Below, piece after piece: positions 1 through 11,356 of a stretch of 64,000 bases of DNA. A program made the translations under genes and the position numbers. The first letter of the stretch is position 1. Every line of letters begins with the position of its first letter. Source of the DNA: Drechslerella dactyloides (taxonomy: Eukaryota; Ascomycota; Orbiliomycetes; Orbiliales; Orbiliaceae); the NCBI GenBank assembly GCA_020064725.1, contig JAGTWJ010000003.1, forward strand, positions 2,108,001 to 2,172,000. The letters run 5' to 3'. The notes under the pieces were generated by a model that was not told where the DNA came from, did not search any database, and was given only the letters and a program-made list of their open reading frames with translations.

Positions 1-285
1 CCTACCATCAAGCTCTCGCCCTCGCTTGCCGCCCGATTAGGCCACAGAGACTTTGAAGTTCGATCGAAGCTCGAGCTCCCGTGCAGCCCTAACAAGGATT
101 CAAGTAAGGCTACCACTAGCCGGGCAATCAGCAGCTTCACAAGCTCTTCTTTCGATCGTGGAAGACGTCCTACATCCCCGCGTCTGCAACGTCGCACAAG
201 GTTACTCACTCGACACATGCTCGATGCGCCAGGTCCTCGGATACCAGTGGTCATTCTTTGTCGCTTGATGCGTGTGCGTGTTTAG
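1..285 (+). CDS. Possible 3' end of a gene cut by the window edge
   Basis: The first forward frame is open from base 1 to a TAG at 283-285 (94 codons). The translation is rich in Ser, Thr and Arg, and no family is recognisable. It could be the last exon of an upstream gene, but it could also be chance, because the frame starts outside the window and no splice signal decides the matter. Low confidence. Confidence 0.25.
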   Translation, partial: PTIKLSPSLAARLGHRDFEVRSKLELPCSPNKDSSKATTSRAISSFTSSSFDRGRRPTSPRLQRRTRLLTRHMLDAPGPRIPVVILCRLMRVRV

Positions 286-366
286 TCACCCGACTTGATG
301 TATGAAAATCGTCGTGGGAACAGGATTTTCGACGATTCCCTTGCGTTAACTACGATTCTACCATAA

Positions 367-374
367 TATATATT
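367..374 (+). promoter_or_regulatory. TATA-like box upstream of the tyrosinase gene
   Basis: TATATATT lies 148 bases before the tyrosinase start codon, a plausible core-promoter distance for a fungal gene. A pyrimidine-rich stretch follows at about 400-470. The placement is inferred from spacing only. Confidence 0.35.
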
Positions 375-514
375 GGGACTAATTTTTATCCAATCAGATT
401 CCTTCCTCATCTGTGTCGACCTGACCTTAACCTCTTCCTTACCTGGTGTCTCCGGTTGTAGCTGCTACCCACCTCAGCAATTGTAGCGCCTGACACGGGA
501 CCCCAGGAGCGACG

Positions 515-1811
515 ATGGCACAAGCTGCCAGAACCATAAGGACGCTCATTCTCTTATTTTTGACAGCGTTACCGGTCTTACCGACTTCTGGAGCACCACA
601 CAATATCAAGCCATCTTATCCATATGCATCTCCCTTTTGCAAAAAGCCAATTATCAGGAAGGAATGGTCAGTACATATCTTTGCCTCAGAAAGGACATCA
701 AGAGTTAACAGTGCCGCTCGTAACCAGGAGAACACTTTCTGTTGACGAGAGACAATTGTACACCAAAGCTGTCCTATGCTTAGCAAATCCGAAGAAAGCT
801 GCATCAATATCCAGAATTGGCCCAGGGCTTAGAAACCGATACGACGATTTTCATGGCGTTCATACTCTCCAAACTCCAGACATCCATTGGGTCGTAAGTC
901 TCTCTCCATACTAGCTGAATAATTTCTCCAACATGAACATGAATCCTCACACAGCTTCTCATTGCAGGGCCATTTCATCCTTTGGCATCGTTACTTTATC
1001 GCAACGTATGAGAAGACGCTCCGCGAGGTCTGCGGCTACCGTGGCGCTCAGCCATACTGGAACTGGACTATTGACGTCGCTAGCATGCGAGATATGATTG
1101 AATGGCCGGTCTTCAATAACCATTCCGGATTCGGAGGCAACGGACCATATGTCGATGGCGATAACCCTTTTGACATCCCGGAGAGAAGCGGTGGAGGCTG
1201 TGTACCTAGGGGACCGTTCAAGTATCCGAACTGGGTAGTCCACCTAGGACCCGGACCCAGCATCGACTATAACCCACGGTGCTTGAAAAGGGACTTTTCA
1301 AGGCCACTGATGAACTGGGCGACTTCCGACTTGGTGAACTGGGTAACCAATGTAACCAATTATGAGGATTTTGCGTTCAGACTGGAGAACTTACCGGTGT
1401 TCACGTCTCCAAATCTCCACGGGGCTGGCCATTTCGGCGTTGGTGGCGCCTTAGGTGAATTCGGAGATGTATACGCCAGTCCTGGAGGCAAGCGATTACC
1501 CTGGCAGACTGGGCCTAGCATAATCCTTCCTTGTGAGCGACCAGCTAAATCTCCGGCACGCTTTAGATCCTCTATTTTACCTCCACCACTCTACGCTGGA
1601 CAAGATATTCTGGCGATGGCAGCAGGAGGACCTACCGAATCGGTTCTTCGACGTTGGGGGGCCGGTAATACCATTTGATTACGGCAACAGTGTCGGACCA
1701 AATATTACTCTCGACTTTGTCATCGGACTGGGTGAGCTAGCGCCGGATATCCCGTTAAGGGATATCATGAATCTCCAAGGTGGTACCGTATGCTATGACT
1801 ACGAAGGCTGA
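515..1811 (+). CDS. Secreted short tyrosinase (type-3 copper protein)
   Basis: Exons 515-666, 728-893, 968-1487 and 1567-1811 join in frame to 360 residues. Residues 1-25 form a hydrophobic signal peptide. Copper site A is visible as H93/H96, H104 and H113, with the typical eight-residue spacing in HWVGHFILWH. Copper site B shows the LHGAGH motif and the DPLFYLHH motif, the latter created exactly by the last splice. Tyrosinases oxidise mono- and diphenols to quinones using two copper ions. The protein lacks the C-terminal lid of long fungal tyrosinases and resembles short secreted forms found near phenolic metabolite genes. Intron 1 splits the Trp codon of KEW (phase 2), and intron 2 is phase 0. 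Intron 3 has a GC donor (GAG|GCAAGC). The substrate is unknown; catechol oxidase or o-aminophenol oxidase activity is also possible. Confidence 0.9.
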
Positions 1812-2332
1812 GTCTAGAACATATACATACCTATAGCAAGGGGTAATTGCATCAGCGAGATCTAGTTCTGTGTGGTCGATTTGAAGGCCGCTCTTAGACA
1901 CGTTTTACGACGCCCGTCAACACGTCAAAATGTTACTATTATATTATCACCACCCGCCTGTAAATCAAGATACTCATCAGCCTCACTCTGTACAAACTTA
2001 ACACCATCTTTCTTCTGTGTTATTTTGCTCAATGGACCTGCGTTGCTGCCTGGCGGACAAGCAGGCGAGCGACGTATCGTCCTGGTCCAGTCCCACGAAA
2101 CACACAGCGTCAGACAAAATGATTGCAGAAATATCAGATGGATAAACGTGCCGTCATGACAGACAGGACAAAGCTGGCGGTAAAATAACCGGCTCCCCTT
2201 CTGTGCACATAAATTTTAGTGATCTATATGCCCTTCTTCGATTCGTCCTTCAGTACCAAGACGTCCGTGCAGTACCATTACGATTCCCCGCGTTGGATAT
2301 ACCTCCCGGAGACGAGGCTGCGTGAAGCAATC
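1812..2332. other. Intergenic, tyrosinase to seven-helix gene
   Basis: This holds the 3' region of the tyrosinase gene and the presumed promoter of the next gene. I see no supported gene or repeat here. Confidence 0.5.
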
Positions 2333-4653
2333 ATGGTACCGACCCCAACAGCCTCACTGGACGACGACCCCACGGAGAGCACAGAGTCTCGACACCCGTT
2401 ATTTGTGATAACCACATTCACCTTACTTGGTGTGGCTACAGCCTTTGTGATTTTGCGGTTAGTCTATGTGCGATGCGTCCGTTTCGAGAATATATTTAAA
2501 CATATATATACAATATCCGTGGGTGCTGGCGCGGGGCGCACAAAGCTGCGTGTCGTATCACATATTTGCATATTTGGACATATGTTACTCGATTGCGGTT
2601 AGTCTAGCTAGGCTGACACTTTGCTTGCCGTGTGATTGCCCTACGGGCATGCAACTTTCGGCGAATATTAGGCTCTTCTGTCGTTACTTTCTGATTCACC
2701 GGGTCGGCCTCGACGACTGGCTGATCCTGGCTGGTTTGCTCTCTGAATGGGGGCTTGCTCTGATGAACTTTTTTCATATTCGGTATGGCACGGGCAACCA
2801 TATCAATACAGTGGTAAGGAAGCCTGAAATATCAACGTCAGCCGCTTCGCGGCAAACTCACCTGTCACCGCTGCTGTCCCGCGCATGGCGTTATAAGTGC
2901 ATGCACTGTATCATCGAAGACACTAGGCACTGAGTTCCATGCGAGAACCCATTGTCTTTCAATGGCCATAGAAATATGATATTCCCACTTGAAGTTGCCG
3001 CAGGTCACATATGATATTGAATATGGTGCTAACTAGCTCGCAATAATTATATCAATTACCTCTATATCAGACGAAGGACGAACTCATACCTACGCTACGA
3101 TACTGGTTCGCGTACCAGATAATTTATCCCGTCGTACTGCTGTTCATCAAGCTCTCCATCCTCAGTTTCTACCGTGGGCTTTCACCGACAAAGAAATACC
3201 GATACGCTGTCAAAATCGTGACCGCGTTCGTGGTTTTGTGGACGACAGCAGCTATTTTCGCCCACGTAGGTTCCAAGTGCCCTCACGGTCGATACACAAA
3301 CTTATCTAGACTCTTTAAGATTTCTAACTGAAATGGCATACGTGATAGATTTTCGAGTGCCCGGACCCCTCGAAAGCCTGGTCGCTCACGTTTCCGCAAG
3401 GCTGCGTGAGCTTGCCGGCGCTATACTACAGTTCAGCAGCGGTCAACATTGCTTCAGACGTCGCCATCCTCTTGTTACCTATCCCCGTGATCCACAACCT
3501 TCGAATCAGCCGTCGCCGGAGAGGTACGTAGTTAATGCCCAGCTGCGCTCCCTTCCGAATGCGACATGTGTCGATATACCGATCGACCTATATTCAAGCT
3601 AACGTTCATCAAAACTCGTTTATGACATATGAAGCTTCACTAATCGCAATTTTGTCCGTGGGAGGCATCGCTGTCGCCAGCTCCGGCGCCCGTCTATGGG
3701 CGGTCTGGAAGTACCAAAATACCACTGACGTCTCGTATGATGCTATATTAATACTGCTGTTCTCGCACATCGAAATCAACCTTGCGATAATGTGCGCCTG
3801 CGCGCCGGCGCTCAAGCCGCTCTTCAAGACGGTGTCCTTGTCATTGAGCAGCCTCCGTAGGCACTCGAAAACCACAGCTACGAGTTCAAGGTCACAAAGT
3901 GGCCCATCTGGAGTAACAGGAGGGCACGAGTTAGCGGCAATAGCGACAGCATCGCACACCAATATCCACGGCAACTCCTTCGCTAGGAACCGTGCAGTGT
4001 TTGAGAGCATGCCGGATAGCCGTCGGGAGAGTCCTGAGCGCAACTCGGTGGAAATAACCGGCGGAACTCCATATCATACTCCGCCGTCAGAATTCGACAC
4101 ACCTTTGAATTCCAATCCCGATCGTGACCCCGATGCCGTTACGGAGGGCGCAGCAAAACCCGCAACAGCTGTCGCAGGAGCACCAAGCTGCCTGCGCAGC
4201 CAGTCCACCGGCAGCAATAGCGGTAACTACCAGGTCGACGGAACATGTAGTTCCAGACGCAGGCAGTCCGAGCCCGCCTCCACCAACGAATTCGGGATGA
4301 GAGTCATACCGAAGGTGCCGCGAGTTGCAGGGGGTCAGCAGCCGAGTAAAATGGTAGGCGAGTTTACCGCGGCATGCTACCCGTCAGAAAGTCCGCCTAG
4401 TAGTAGCACACCAGCGGCCCCGGAGCAAGAGTCAGCCGCAAGGTCTGTCCACCGCTCAGTTATCTTGCGGCAACCAGGCGTGAGCGAGGCAGCGAGCGGG
4501 AACTTGCCGGAGCACCCCTCTGCCGATGCGGAGCACCTAGAGCTTGAAGTGGAGCACGAAATTAAGGTCGATTTCGAACCGATGACACCAGAGGAGCAGG
4601 AGAAATGGGAGCAGAAGAGAGCGAAGGAAGATGCGACTGACCCGAGGTGGTGA
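2333..4653 (+). CDS. Seven-helix fungal rhodopsin-like (PTH11/SAT4-type) integral membrane protein
   Basis: Exons 2333-2457, 2672-2813, 3071-3265, 3349-3523 and 3599-4653 join in frame to 563 residues. The fungal 'rhodopsin domain' family features are present in order: an N-terminal helix (VITTFTLLGVATAFVILR), then GLDDWLIL, a helix with FIKLSILSFYRG, a loop with two Cys (ECPDP...GC), a helix with SDVAILLLPIPVIHNL, and a last helix ending in ACAPALKPLF. About 290 residues of polar Ser/Pro/Glu-rich tail follow, probably cytoplasmic. The family includes PTH11-like putative receptors, but many members have no known ligand. No N-terminal CFEM domain is present. Introns 1 (214 nt) and 2 (257 nt) are long for this window; intron 1 carries a 14-base direct repeat (see that entry). 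Regulation is not evident. Confidence 0.88.
2453..2606 (+). repeat. 14-bp direct repeat spaced 140 bp inside intron 1 of the seven-helix gene
   Basis: TTGCGGTTAGTCTA occurs at 2453-2466, across the exon 1 donor site, and again at 2593-2606. Removing one repeat unit plus the DNA between (140 bp) would leave a 74-nt intron, the usual size here. This looks like an insertion with a target-site duplication or a segmental duplication product. I saw no inverted ends on the intervening DNA. Confidence 0.6.
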
Positions 4654-5402
4654 TAGGATATCGTGATGCGTTGTATTACCGTCCACGCATGGTACTGTTC
4701 GTGTCCGTCATTTTGATCACTGTAGACTAGCTGGTTTTTTCTGTTAAGCGTTCTGTATTATTAGACTGTTGGCCCCTGTTGTTTCTTGTTCTCTGGGAAG
4801 TCATGGTTGAAGTTTTGGTTTTGCACGCGACTTATATATATACATGGTGAGAGTGCTTGTAGACGTCTACACGATATAAAAAATACAACGCAATGTGTGT
4901 TGCATCATGATTTGTTCAAAGCTTGGTCCTACTACTTTGATATTGCAAGCTACAGTTACAGGAAATCTACCTTGGGGATCACTACATGTTCTCGACTCTA
5001 GTGTAGCGGGCTCGAGCTAGAAGGCTTAGCCATAGCCACATATATATATCTAGGCATAGAGACCCATAATCTGGAATCATCTAGATTCGCATGTTCAGCT
5101 CTGCAGTAGCTTTGTGCATTACCCCAGCAAGAATCATCTATCACTTTCCAGAGAATGGTATTCTTCGTAGATTTAGTGGTTTTCAAAGTCAGACACATCC
5201 CGCAAGCCGTGTCCGCAAACACTATCAATCTCTATATCCAATCAACCTTCCTCCGGCCTAGATACACACGCGCGTGCGCCCCTATATTTCGCGATCATAC
5301 CACTCACGAGATTGCAGATCTACGAGAGGATTGATCAAATTGATACTGGCTCACGTGTAGCGTATATTTTCTTAAAAACTGGCCGTCGCGCATCCACCAG
5401 CC
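4654..5402. other. Intergenic, 3' region and promoter
   Basis: T-rich 3' sequence follows the seven-helix gene (4735-4830), then the upstream region of the phosphoesterase gene. The short reading frames here look non-coding. Confidence 0.5.
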
Positions 5403-6901
5403 ATGCTGCGTCAAGATGTCACCGGCGAGAACACGTCGGTGCCAATAGCCCGCACCCGCTTCCAGCTTAGAAGATCTACTGCATCAGGCACAAGGCCACC
5501 GACGCACCGATACAATCTTCGTAGCTTGTCCGGCGGAAAAATTGACAAGTCGCAGCCAGAAGCAAATGGTGCTAGCAAAGTAAGCGGCAAGAACAATACC
5601 GATCCGGAGGCGCCAGCTATAGTGCAAACAGTAGACGCAATGACCGATGTAATCAAAGCTCTTTGGCTTGGTGACGTCGACAAGCGTAGAGGTCAGAATC
5701 CGAACATATCCGCCTGCCCCGGCACAAGCACGCCGTCTGGTTTGGCGACGGCGCCGCGAAATTCAACTGTCCGTACAACCTTCCTCCTCGTCTCGGACAC
5801 TCACACAATCGAACCCTCGCTACCACACGACGTTTACTCGCCGTTCCGCACGCCGTTCCCGCGAGCGAATGTCTTCATTCACGCCGGCGACCTCACGAAC
5901 CGCGGGACATTCAAGGCACTCAAGCGCGCGGTCAGCTGGATCACTGAGATCCCCGCCGAGCTCAAGATCATCATCGCGGGCAATCACGATTGGCGGCTGG
6001 ACGCGGCGTACTGGGCCAGCGCTACAGATAGCGATGTCGATGGCAGCGACGATGAAAGGGCGGAAAGGGAGAGGGAGAGTCGACAGTGTAAAGAGTATTT
6101 GACAAGCGATGCGATGAAGAAGAAAGGAATATGGTATTTGGAGGACGAGGTGCGGGAATTCACATTATCAAACGGCGCGAGGTTTACGGTACGTATAAAG
6201 TGCTTAGTCACCCCTACCTACTCCATGCCAAGCGGCCGCGATATATGGCAGGGTACGGGGAAAATATACGCCTGCTTATCAACATATTACATTGAGTATT
6301 AATATGCCTGCATGCATAGGTCCTCGCGTCGCCCTGTACTCCGCGTGGTGTATATCCCCATGATTCGGGCTCCTTCCGCTACGAGCCAGCCGCGAAGCAC
6401 TATTGGCACGCTAAATTCCCCTTGGCAAGTCTGCCTGAACAAGTCCACGTTGCGATAACACACACCCCGCCCTACAAAATGCACGACCAAGTCAGCGCCG
6501 GGCTCAATGCTGGCTGCCCACAGCTCCTGCGATTCCTGCGAGATGTCAGGCCACAGCTCAGCGTATGTGGGCATATTCATGAGGCTGCGGGTGCAAAACT
6601 CGTTACGTGGGAGAGGTTGAATGATAAAGGTGATAGGACAGCGCTAGCGGAGCGGGATTTGCGGCCAGAAATCAAGAAGGTCGAGACTCCTGAGGGTGGT
6701 ATCTTTAGCGATATAACAGGGCTAACGAGGGGGTTGATGGACGGAGAGCAGACGTTGTTCGTGAATGCATCAATCGCGGGAAGTGGTGGACGCGCGGGAA
6801 GGAGTCCTGTTATGGTGGAGTTGGAGTTACCGTATCATGAGGTGGGGGAGCATGAGAGTGTGGGTGAGATACAGCGAGGTACCACCGCCCCTTTGGTGTA
6901 G
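5403..6901 (+). CDS. Calcineurin-like metallophosphoesterase (MPPED-type)
   Basis: Exons 5403-6188 and 6320-6901 (phase-0 intron, GTACGT donor) give 455 residues. The dimetal phosphoesterase motifs all appear in order: SDTH (D132, H134), HAGDLTNRG (D163), AGNHDW (N194, H195), THTPP, and CGHIHEA. The family hydrolyses phosphomono- or diesters using two bound metals. The arrangement matches the fungal relatives of MPPED/UPF0046 proteins. The first 120 residues are polar and low in complexity, with no signal peptide, so a cytosolic or nuclear location is inferred. An acidic loop (residues about 205-225) lies between GNHDW and the splice site. The gene is convergent with the tautomerase gene, the stop codons being 87 bases apart. 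The natural substrate is unknown. Confidence 0.88.
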
Positions 6902-6988
6902 ATAAGTAGCCTAGGTGGCCTGTTCGCTCTGAATGAAGTTGTAGAAGCACGACAGACTAACATTCAGCTGCAGATCCACCGAGCTAAG

Positions 6989-7541
6989 CTATCTGGGAAC
7001 GTCGTTGCTCTTGAGGACCTCAGAAAACAGCTCGTCGCCTTCCCTAGCTCGCTTCTCAAACTCGGCTTTGTGGCTCTCTAACCATGCATTATCCTCAAAG
7101 GCCTAGACATGCATGAATTCATGTTAACATCTGTTGCATTGTAATCACATAGGATTCTGCTACACATATACGCACCTTGGGCAGCAGGTGACCAAACTCC
7201 ATCCCTGTCAACATGCCATCATTGATCCAGAAGGCACTAAGCTCCTTCTCGCCTTCGCTGCCAACAATCTTCGTCCAGCCTTCGTTGACCTCACTAACGA
7301 CCTCATTCATGATGTCCTCGCCCGCAGTGCCGCGTGGCCGCGTCAGGCCAATGATCTTGTTGTTCGGTCGCCGATGGCCGCCAATGTATTGCCATGGGTT
7401 CGTATTATGGTGAAACTCGACGTTGACGAAGAACTTGAGGGCACCAGTGGCGCCGCAGTGGGCGTTCGTGATGGTGCTCGCGAGGGCGTCCTTCTGGTCC
7501 GGGGTCAGATCGACAGAGTGGAAGACCTGATAGAAAGGCAT
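6989..7541 (-). CDS. Tautomerase-superfamily protein (cis-CaaD/Tautomerase_3-like)
   Basis: Minus-strand exons 7541-7176 and 7102-6989 (73-nt phase-0 intron, GTGCGT donor) give 159 residues. The protein starts MPFYQVFHS, with the Pro just after Met that serves as the catalytic base in tautomerases. It continues with the GGHRRPNNKIIG and RPRG stretches typical of the fungal cis-3-chloroacrylate dehalogenase-like/oxalocrotonate tautomerase group. The open frame extends 30 codons upstream but contains no ATG, so 7541 is the start. A CTAAC box and CAG just before the ATG suggest an intron ending in the 5' leader. The enzyme probably acts in the cytosol on a keto-enol substrate; the exact reaction cannot be told. 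Confidence 0.82.
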
Positions 7542-8761
7542 CCTGCTGATGTTAGTTAGCCAACGGAGAGACAGGAGACAGGGTCGTAACGCGGCTGAAG
7601 TCACAGGAAGTCGATAGGATCCTGCAAACACGCGGCGCGTGAATGGATGTTGTTGTTCCTACGAGTTTCGTGAATGAAGTGTTGGCTTCCCGCGACGGCG
7701 CTATGACATCATCGGTTAGTCAGCGGCTGCCCGCATTAAAATGCATTAAACGTCAGAATCGGCTTCGATTTAGTTTAGTCAAGAATCAGCTAAAGGGACC
7801 ACAAGACCAGCTTGCAGCTAGATGCAGATGCCTTATGGATATGATATACTATGTGAATACATGCTTCGTGCTCCGATACGACCGCCAAAGGAAATAGCAT
7901 CGTGAATGAGCGGCTTTTGGACCTGTTAAATAACCTCACCAACTTCGAGGGTACGTAATTAATCGCTCGCAGGCCTCTTCCCCGACGGGCGGCTTCTAGA
8001 CTTTTGTAATGAATGACGAGCACCCGCAGCTTGTCGACCGGTAAGAGCAATACATCCGGTTGGCTGTCTGTTACGTGCGTCTTAGTCACATTGCCCTTCC
8101 CAGGCCTCCGTTTGTCCCAAACAGGCCAATCGATTAAGTAAAAGAAACGTGCCGCAGGAACCACTCGCTCACGCTTCGTCCCATGCATCCCGTCCCTTCA
8201 CTTCGAGCTCCTCCGCCGCTTTGTGGATAGAATACGGGGTCGAAGCTTTCGGGCTGAGTCAAAGGTGATGACTATGACTGCGACTTCGATCGAGTAGAGT
8301 TCGGCGGGGAGCCGTGCATGTGTGCGACGGCGTTGCACCGGCGGGCGGCGCCGGTTTCGTGTGCCCACAAATATCCTGGCCAGAAGCTTCTTCTTCCTCC
8401 GCCAACCACCATCACCAACCATCGAGAACATCATACCTCGTACCTCGTCCGTCCTCCCACCCTTCGTGCAACGTTCCCCGCAACGGTCGATTGTCCCGAG
8501 CTGTATCTTACTAACGTCAATCGACCCAGTCCCTGTCAAGTCCCTCTCTCCGCTTGAACCGTCCCTACCTAAGGACTTAGTAAGGACTTACCTATATTCC
8601 CATCATCCACCGTCGTAGCTAACTGGACAACAGTATATATACCATCCCGACTCCGCTTCATCACCGCTGAGACCATAATCGTAAGACTTCATCTCTCTTC
8701 GCCCGGATTGCTTGTCTGCCTGTCCGTCTGCCTGTTTGCCTGTCAGCACACCGTGCGAAGC
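7542..8761. other. Divergent intergenic region between tautomerase and LOG genes
   Basis: This holds both promoters. The right half is rich in C and T runs (8395-8580 and 8690-8760), common in fungal leaders. Frames on both strands overlap without codon structure, so I call no gene. Confidence 0.5.
8634..8640 (+). promoter_or_regulatory. TATA-like box of the LOG gene
   Basis: TATATAT sits 122 bases before the first ATG of the LOG gene and is followed by a CT-rich leader. The assignment rests on spacing. Confidence 0.45.
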
Positions 8762-9657
8762 ATGTCGACGTCGTGGTACCATTCTTTCACAGACATTCCA
8801 CGCCTCCTCTATTCGTTGATCACGGGAGTCGCATCATCCGCTAAATCGAAAATGCCGCAAATTCAGATCATGAAGGACGAGAAGGAGAAGCCGTTCGCGG
8901 TTGCCGTGTTGTAAGTTTCGCTGAACCCCTCTCCACGATCGATCTGGAGGACGTCCGTTGCTGACATTTGGAATCGCCTGAACAGCTGTGGGAGCAGACC
9001 CGGCAAGAACCCGGCGTACATGAAGGCAGCAGGCGATCTCGCTCGGGTCTTCCATGACGAAGGATGGAACTTGGTCTACGGAGGCGGGACATGTAAGCGG
9101 CCACTCTAGCAAAATGTGATGCATGCAATTTCACTTCAGCTCAGTCTAATACGTACCTCTTGTTCAATGCAGCCGGCATCATGGGTGAAGTCTCGAAGAC
9201 TCTCGTGGAGCTCTCCGGACCCCACGCCGTCCACGGCATCATCCCAACCCCACTCGCCGCAAAGGAGCAGGAGAATCTCTCCGTCACTGACGCGAAGGCC
9301 CATCACTATGGGGTCCATACCGTCGTCCCCGACATGCACACCAGGAAGCGCATGATGGCACAGGAGTCGAACGCCTTCATCGCTCTCCCCGGTGGCTACG
9401 GCACCGCCGAGGAGCTTTTCGAAATCGTCACCTGGAACCAGCTGGGGATCCACGATCATCCGATCATTTTGCTGAATGTCGACGGGTTCTGGGATGGAAT
9501 CGTTGGATGGATTCAAAAGGCGACTGACCACGGCTTTGTTGCTGGCGATTGCGGTGGGATCCTCAAAGTTGCCAACACTGTAGAGGAGGTCCCCGAGTTG
9601 ATCAGGGAATATAAGCCAGTCTCTGGACGTTTCAATCTCACTTGGGGTAAGGAATAG
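8762..9657 (+). CDS. LOG-family cytokinin riboside 5'-monophosphate phosphoribohydrolase
   Basis: Exons 8762-8910, 8986-9092 and 9173-9657 (introns 75 and 80 nt, phases 2 and 1) give 246 residues. The Rossmann-like LOG fold is clear: AVFCGSRPG (residues 48-56), YGGGTSGIMG, the arginine segment HTRKRMM (141-147), and the signature PGGYGTAEE (158-166). LOG enzymes release free cytokinin base and ribose 5-phosphate from cytokinin nucleotides; the family was formerly labelled lysine decarboxylase. The residues thought to be catalytic (Arg and Glu of the signature) are intact. A second in-frame ATG at 8852 would give 216 residues; the extra 30 residues are amphipathic and could target an organelle. 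Whether this fungus makes cytokinins or uses the enzyme in nucleotide recycling is not shown by the sequence. Confidence 0.92.
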
Positions 9658-10152
9658 CGGCCAGGAATGTGCATAAAGCAGCTGGCTACCTGGGTAGCGG
9701 CTGGTCGCAACTATTCTTCGATACACCCATGTTTTACTTCTATAGCTTTCCGCACGCTTATCATTTTCCTTATTGTGCACGTCCTCCTTGCTGCTTTCTC
9801 TTGACATTACTAGTATACATACCGACGGCGTTTAGGGCGAATGGCCTGAAATGCGTTATAAATAAAAATGTACACTTAGAGCTCTGGCGCCTCTAGACCA
9901 GACGACAAGTTCTCACAAAAAGATGAAAATGAATCAATCGAGACTTAGATGGAATCAACCATAAATGTAGAACGTATGTACAGCTAACGGTATCTCACAG
10001 ACTATTCACATATACACGTCTGCCCTCCGGGTATCATGCTTCTCGCCTCCCCTCGACCACCAGCCCTGGGTATCTATTTACTAATTCCGGGTATATATCC
10101 CACACCCTCAACGTACATGCAACCAGCCGCCCGACCGGTTACATCCACCTAC
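9658..10152. other. Intergenic, convergent 3' ends
   Basis: This lies between the LOG gene and the S1 nuclease gene, which converge. A possible poly(A) signal, AATAAA, is at 9860-9865. No gene is supported. Confidence 0.5.
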
Positions 10153-11233
10153 TCAGCACTTCTTCTGCTCCGCCTTGGCAATGGCGTTCAGCCATAATCC
10201 AAGTCGATACCCTCCCTTCGCAAGCTGTTGTCGGGCAATCGGCACGTTCTTCTCATAATACGCACCGCTGACATCCTGACCCCTCACGGCATCGGCGCCG
10301 TCAACGAGGACGTTTGTGCAGACGAACTGGTTCGCATCCTGCGCCCAGGCCTTCGGGCAGCCGGTGCCGCGTTTGATGGAGCCACAGCTAGTCCAGGATT
10401 CCTTCTGGTCTTTGTAGATGCCGCTCTCGATGTCTGTTATGATGCTCTTGGAGAGCGTGTCGGCTGCTGCAAGCGTGCTGCCGCCGGCGAGGGTCTCCAC
10501 GACTATCGATCGATCAAGCGTCCTTCGTCAGCAAATGCCGTGATGTATGAAATGGGTGTAAGAATGAGTGCATGCGTACTCTTAGTGTCCCAGACCGCGT
10601 GGAGGTTGGTCTTTGAGGCTGCGTCATTGCCGCCCCATGTCACAGTGATAGTGTTGCCGCCAACGTCGAGGTTTTCAGTGTGTAGCGGCTGCGTGATGTC
10701 GCCGAGGAAGTGCACGACGAACTTGAGGGCGTTGGCGCGTTCTTCCTTCGACAGCTTATCGTCGAGGATTCGGCTGGTCTGTGTTACAGGGCGCCCTGTT
10801 AGCACCTCTATCCACTAATCCATTTGCCCCGTGCACCAGATACATATCCACAAGTGTGCACTGTGCAATGGCATGGTGAACAATAAAGGGGGAAGTATAT
10901 GCATACATAATTGGCAATAGCCGTGACAATGCAGCCTTCCGGCGGACAGTCCCGTTCCAGCTTAACCCCACACTTATTCGGCACCTGATCATGCGCGTCG
11001 ATATAGTGCAGGTGCGCCGAGAACGCGCCTGCATCAGTATATCTGAAGCTGTCTGCCCACGATGCAACGTTGGCTAGCGGTACGCCATCCAGCAGGTGGC
11101 TCGTGAGGATCTTGGCCGCGCCGTCCAGGTAGTGCTGCGCAACGTAGCCGACGGTGGCGTGGCCGACGAGGCCCCAGGAGTATGCGCCTGGCGCGAACAG
11201 CGCGGCGGAGAAGGCGAGGACAGCAGTCTTCAT
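10153..11233 (-). CDS. Secreted S1/P1-type single-strand nuclease
   Basis: Minus-strand exons 11233-10907, 10778-10580 and 10502-10153 (introns 128 and 77 nt, phases 0 and 1) give 291 residues, close to the usual size of this family. A signal peptide ends at Ser19, so mature Trp20 would be the first zinc ligand. His25 follows in WGLVGHATVG. Other zinc-binding segments are visible: SWADSFRY, LHYIDAHD, HFLGDITQPLH (His and Asp), and NLHAVWDT (His and Asp). The enzyme cleaves single-stranded DNA and RNA and removes 3'-phosphates, using three zinc ions, outside the cell. Paired Cys residues (CGVKLERDC, ACQ-like tail ending in KKC) suggest disulfides. A TATA box lies 116 bases upstream. It is probably a nutrient-scavenging enzyme. 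Confidence 0.93.
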
Positions 11234-11348
11234 GGTGGGCGGGCTCGACTAGCTTAACGACTGTAGAGTGGGCGAGAGAGGAGCTTTGAGGACCGATCGC
11301 TATCGTGAATCAGGTCTTCATTCGTCCGGCCTGGGGAGCTCGCCAGCT

Positions 11349-11356
11349 CTTATATA
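11349..11356 (-). promoter_or_regulatory. TATA box of the S1 nuclease gene
   Basis: On the minus strand this reads TATATAAG, 116 bases before the start codon. Spacing and a clean match support it. Confidence 0.5.
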
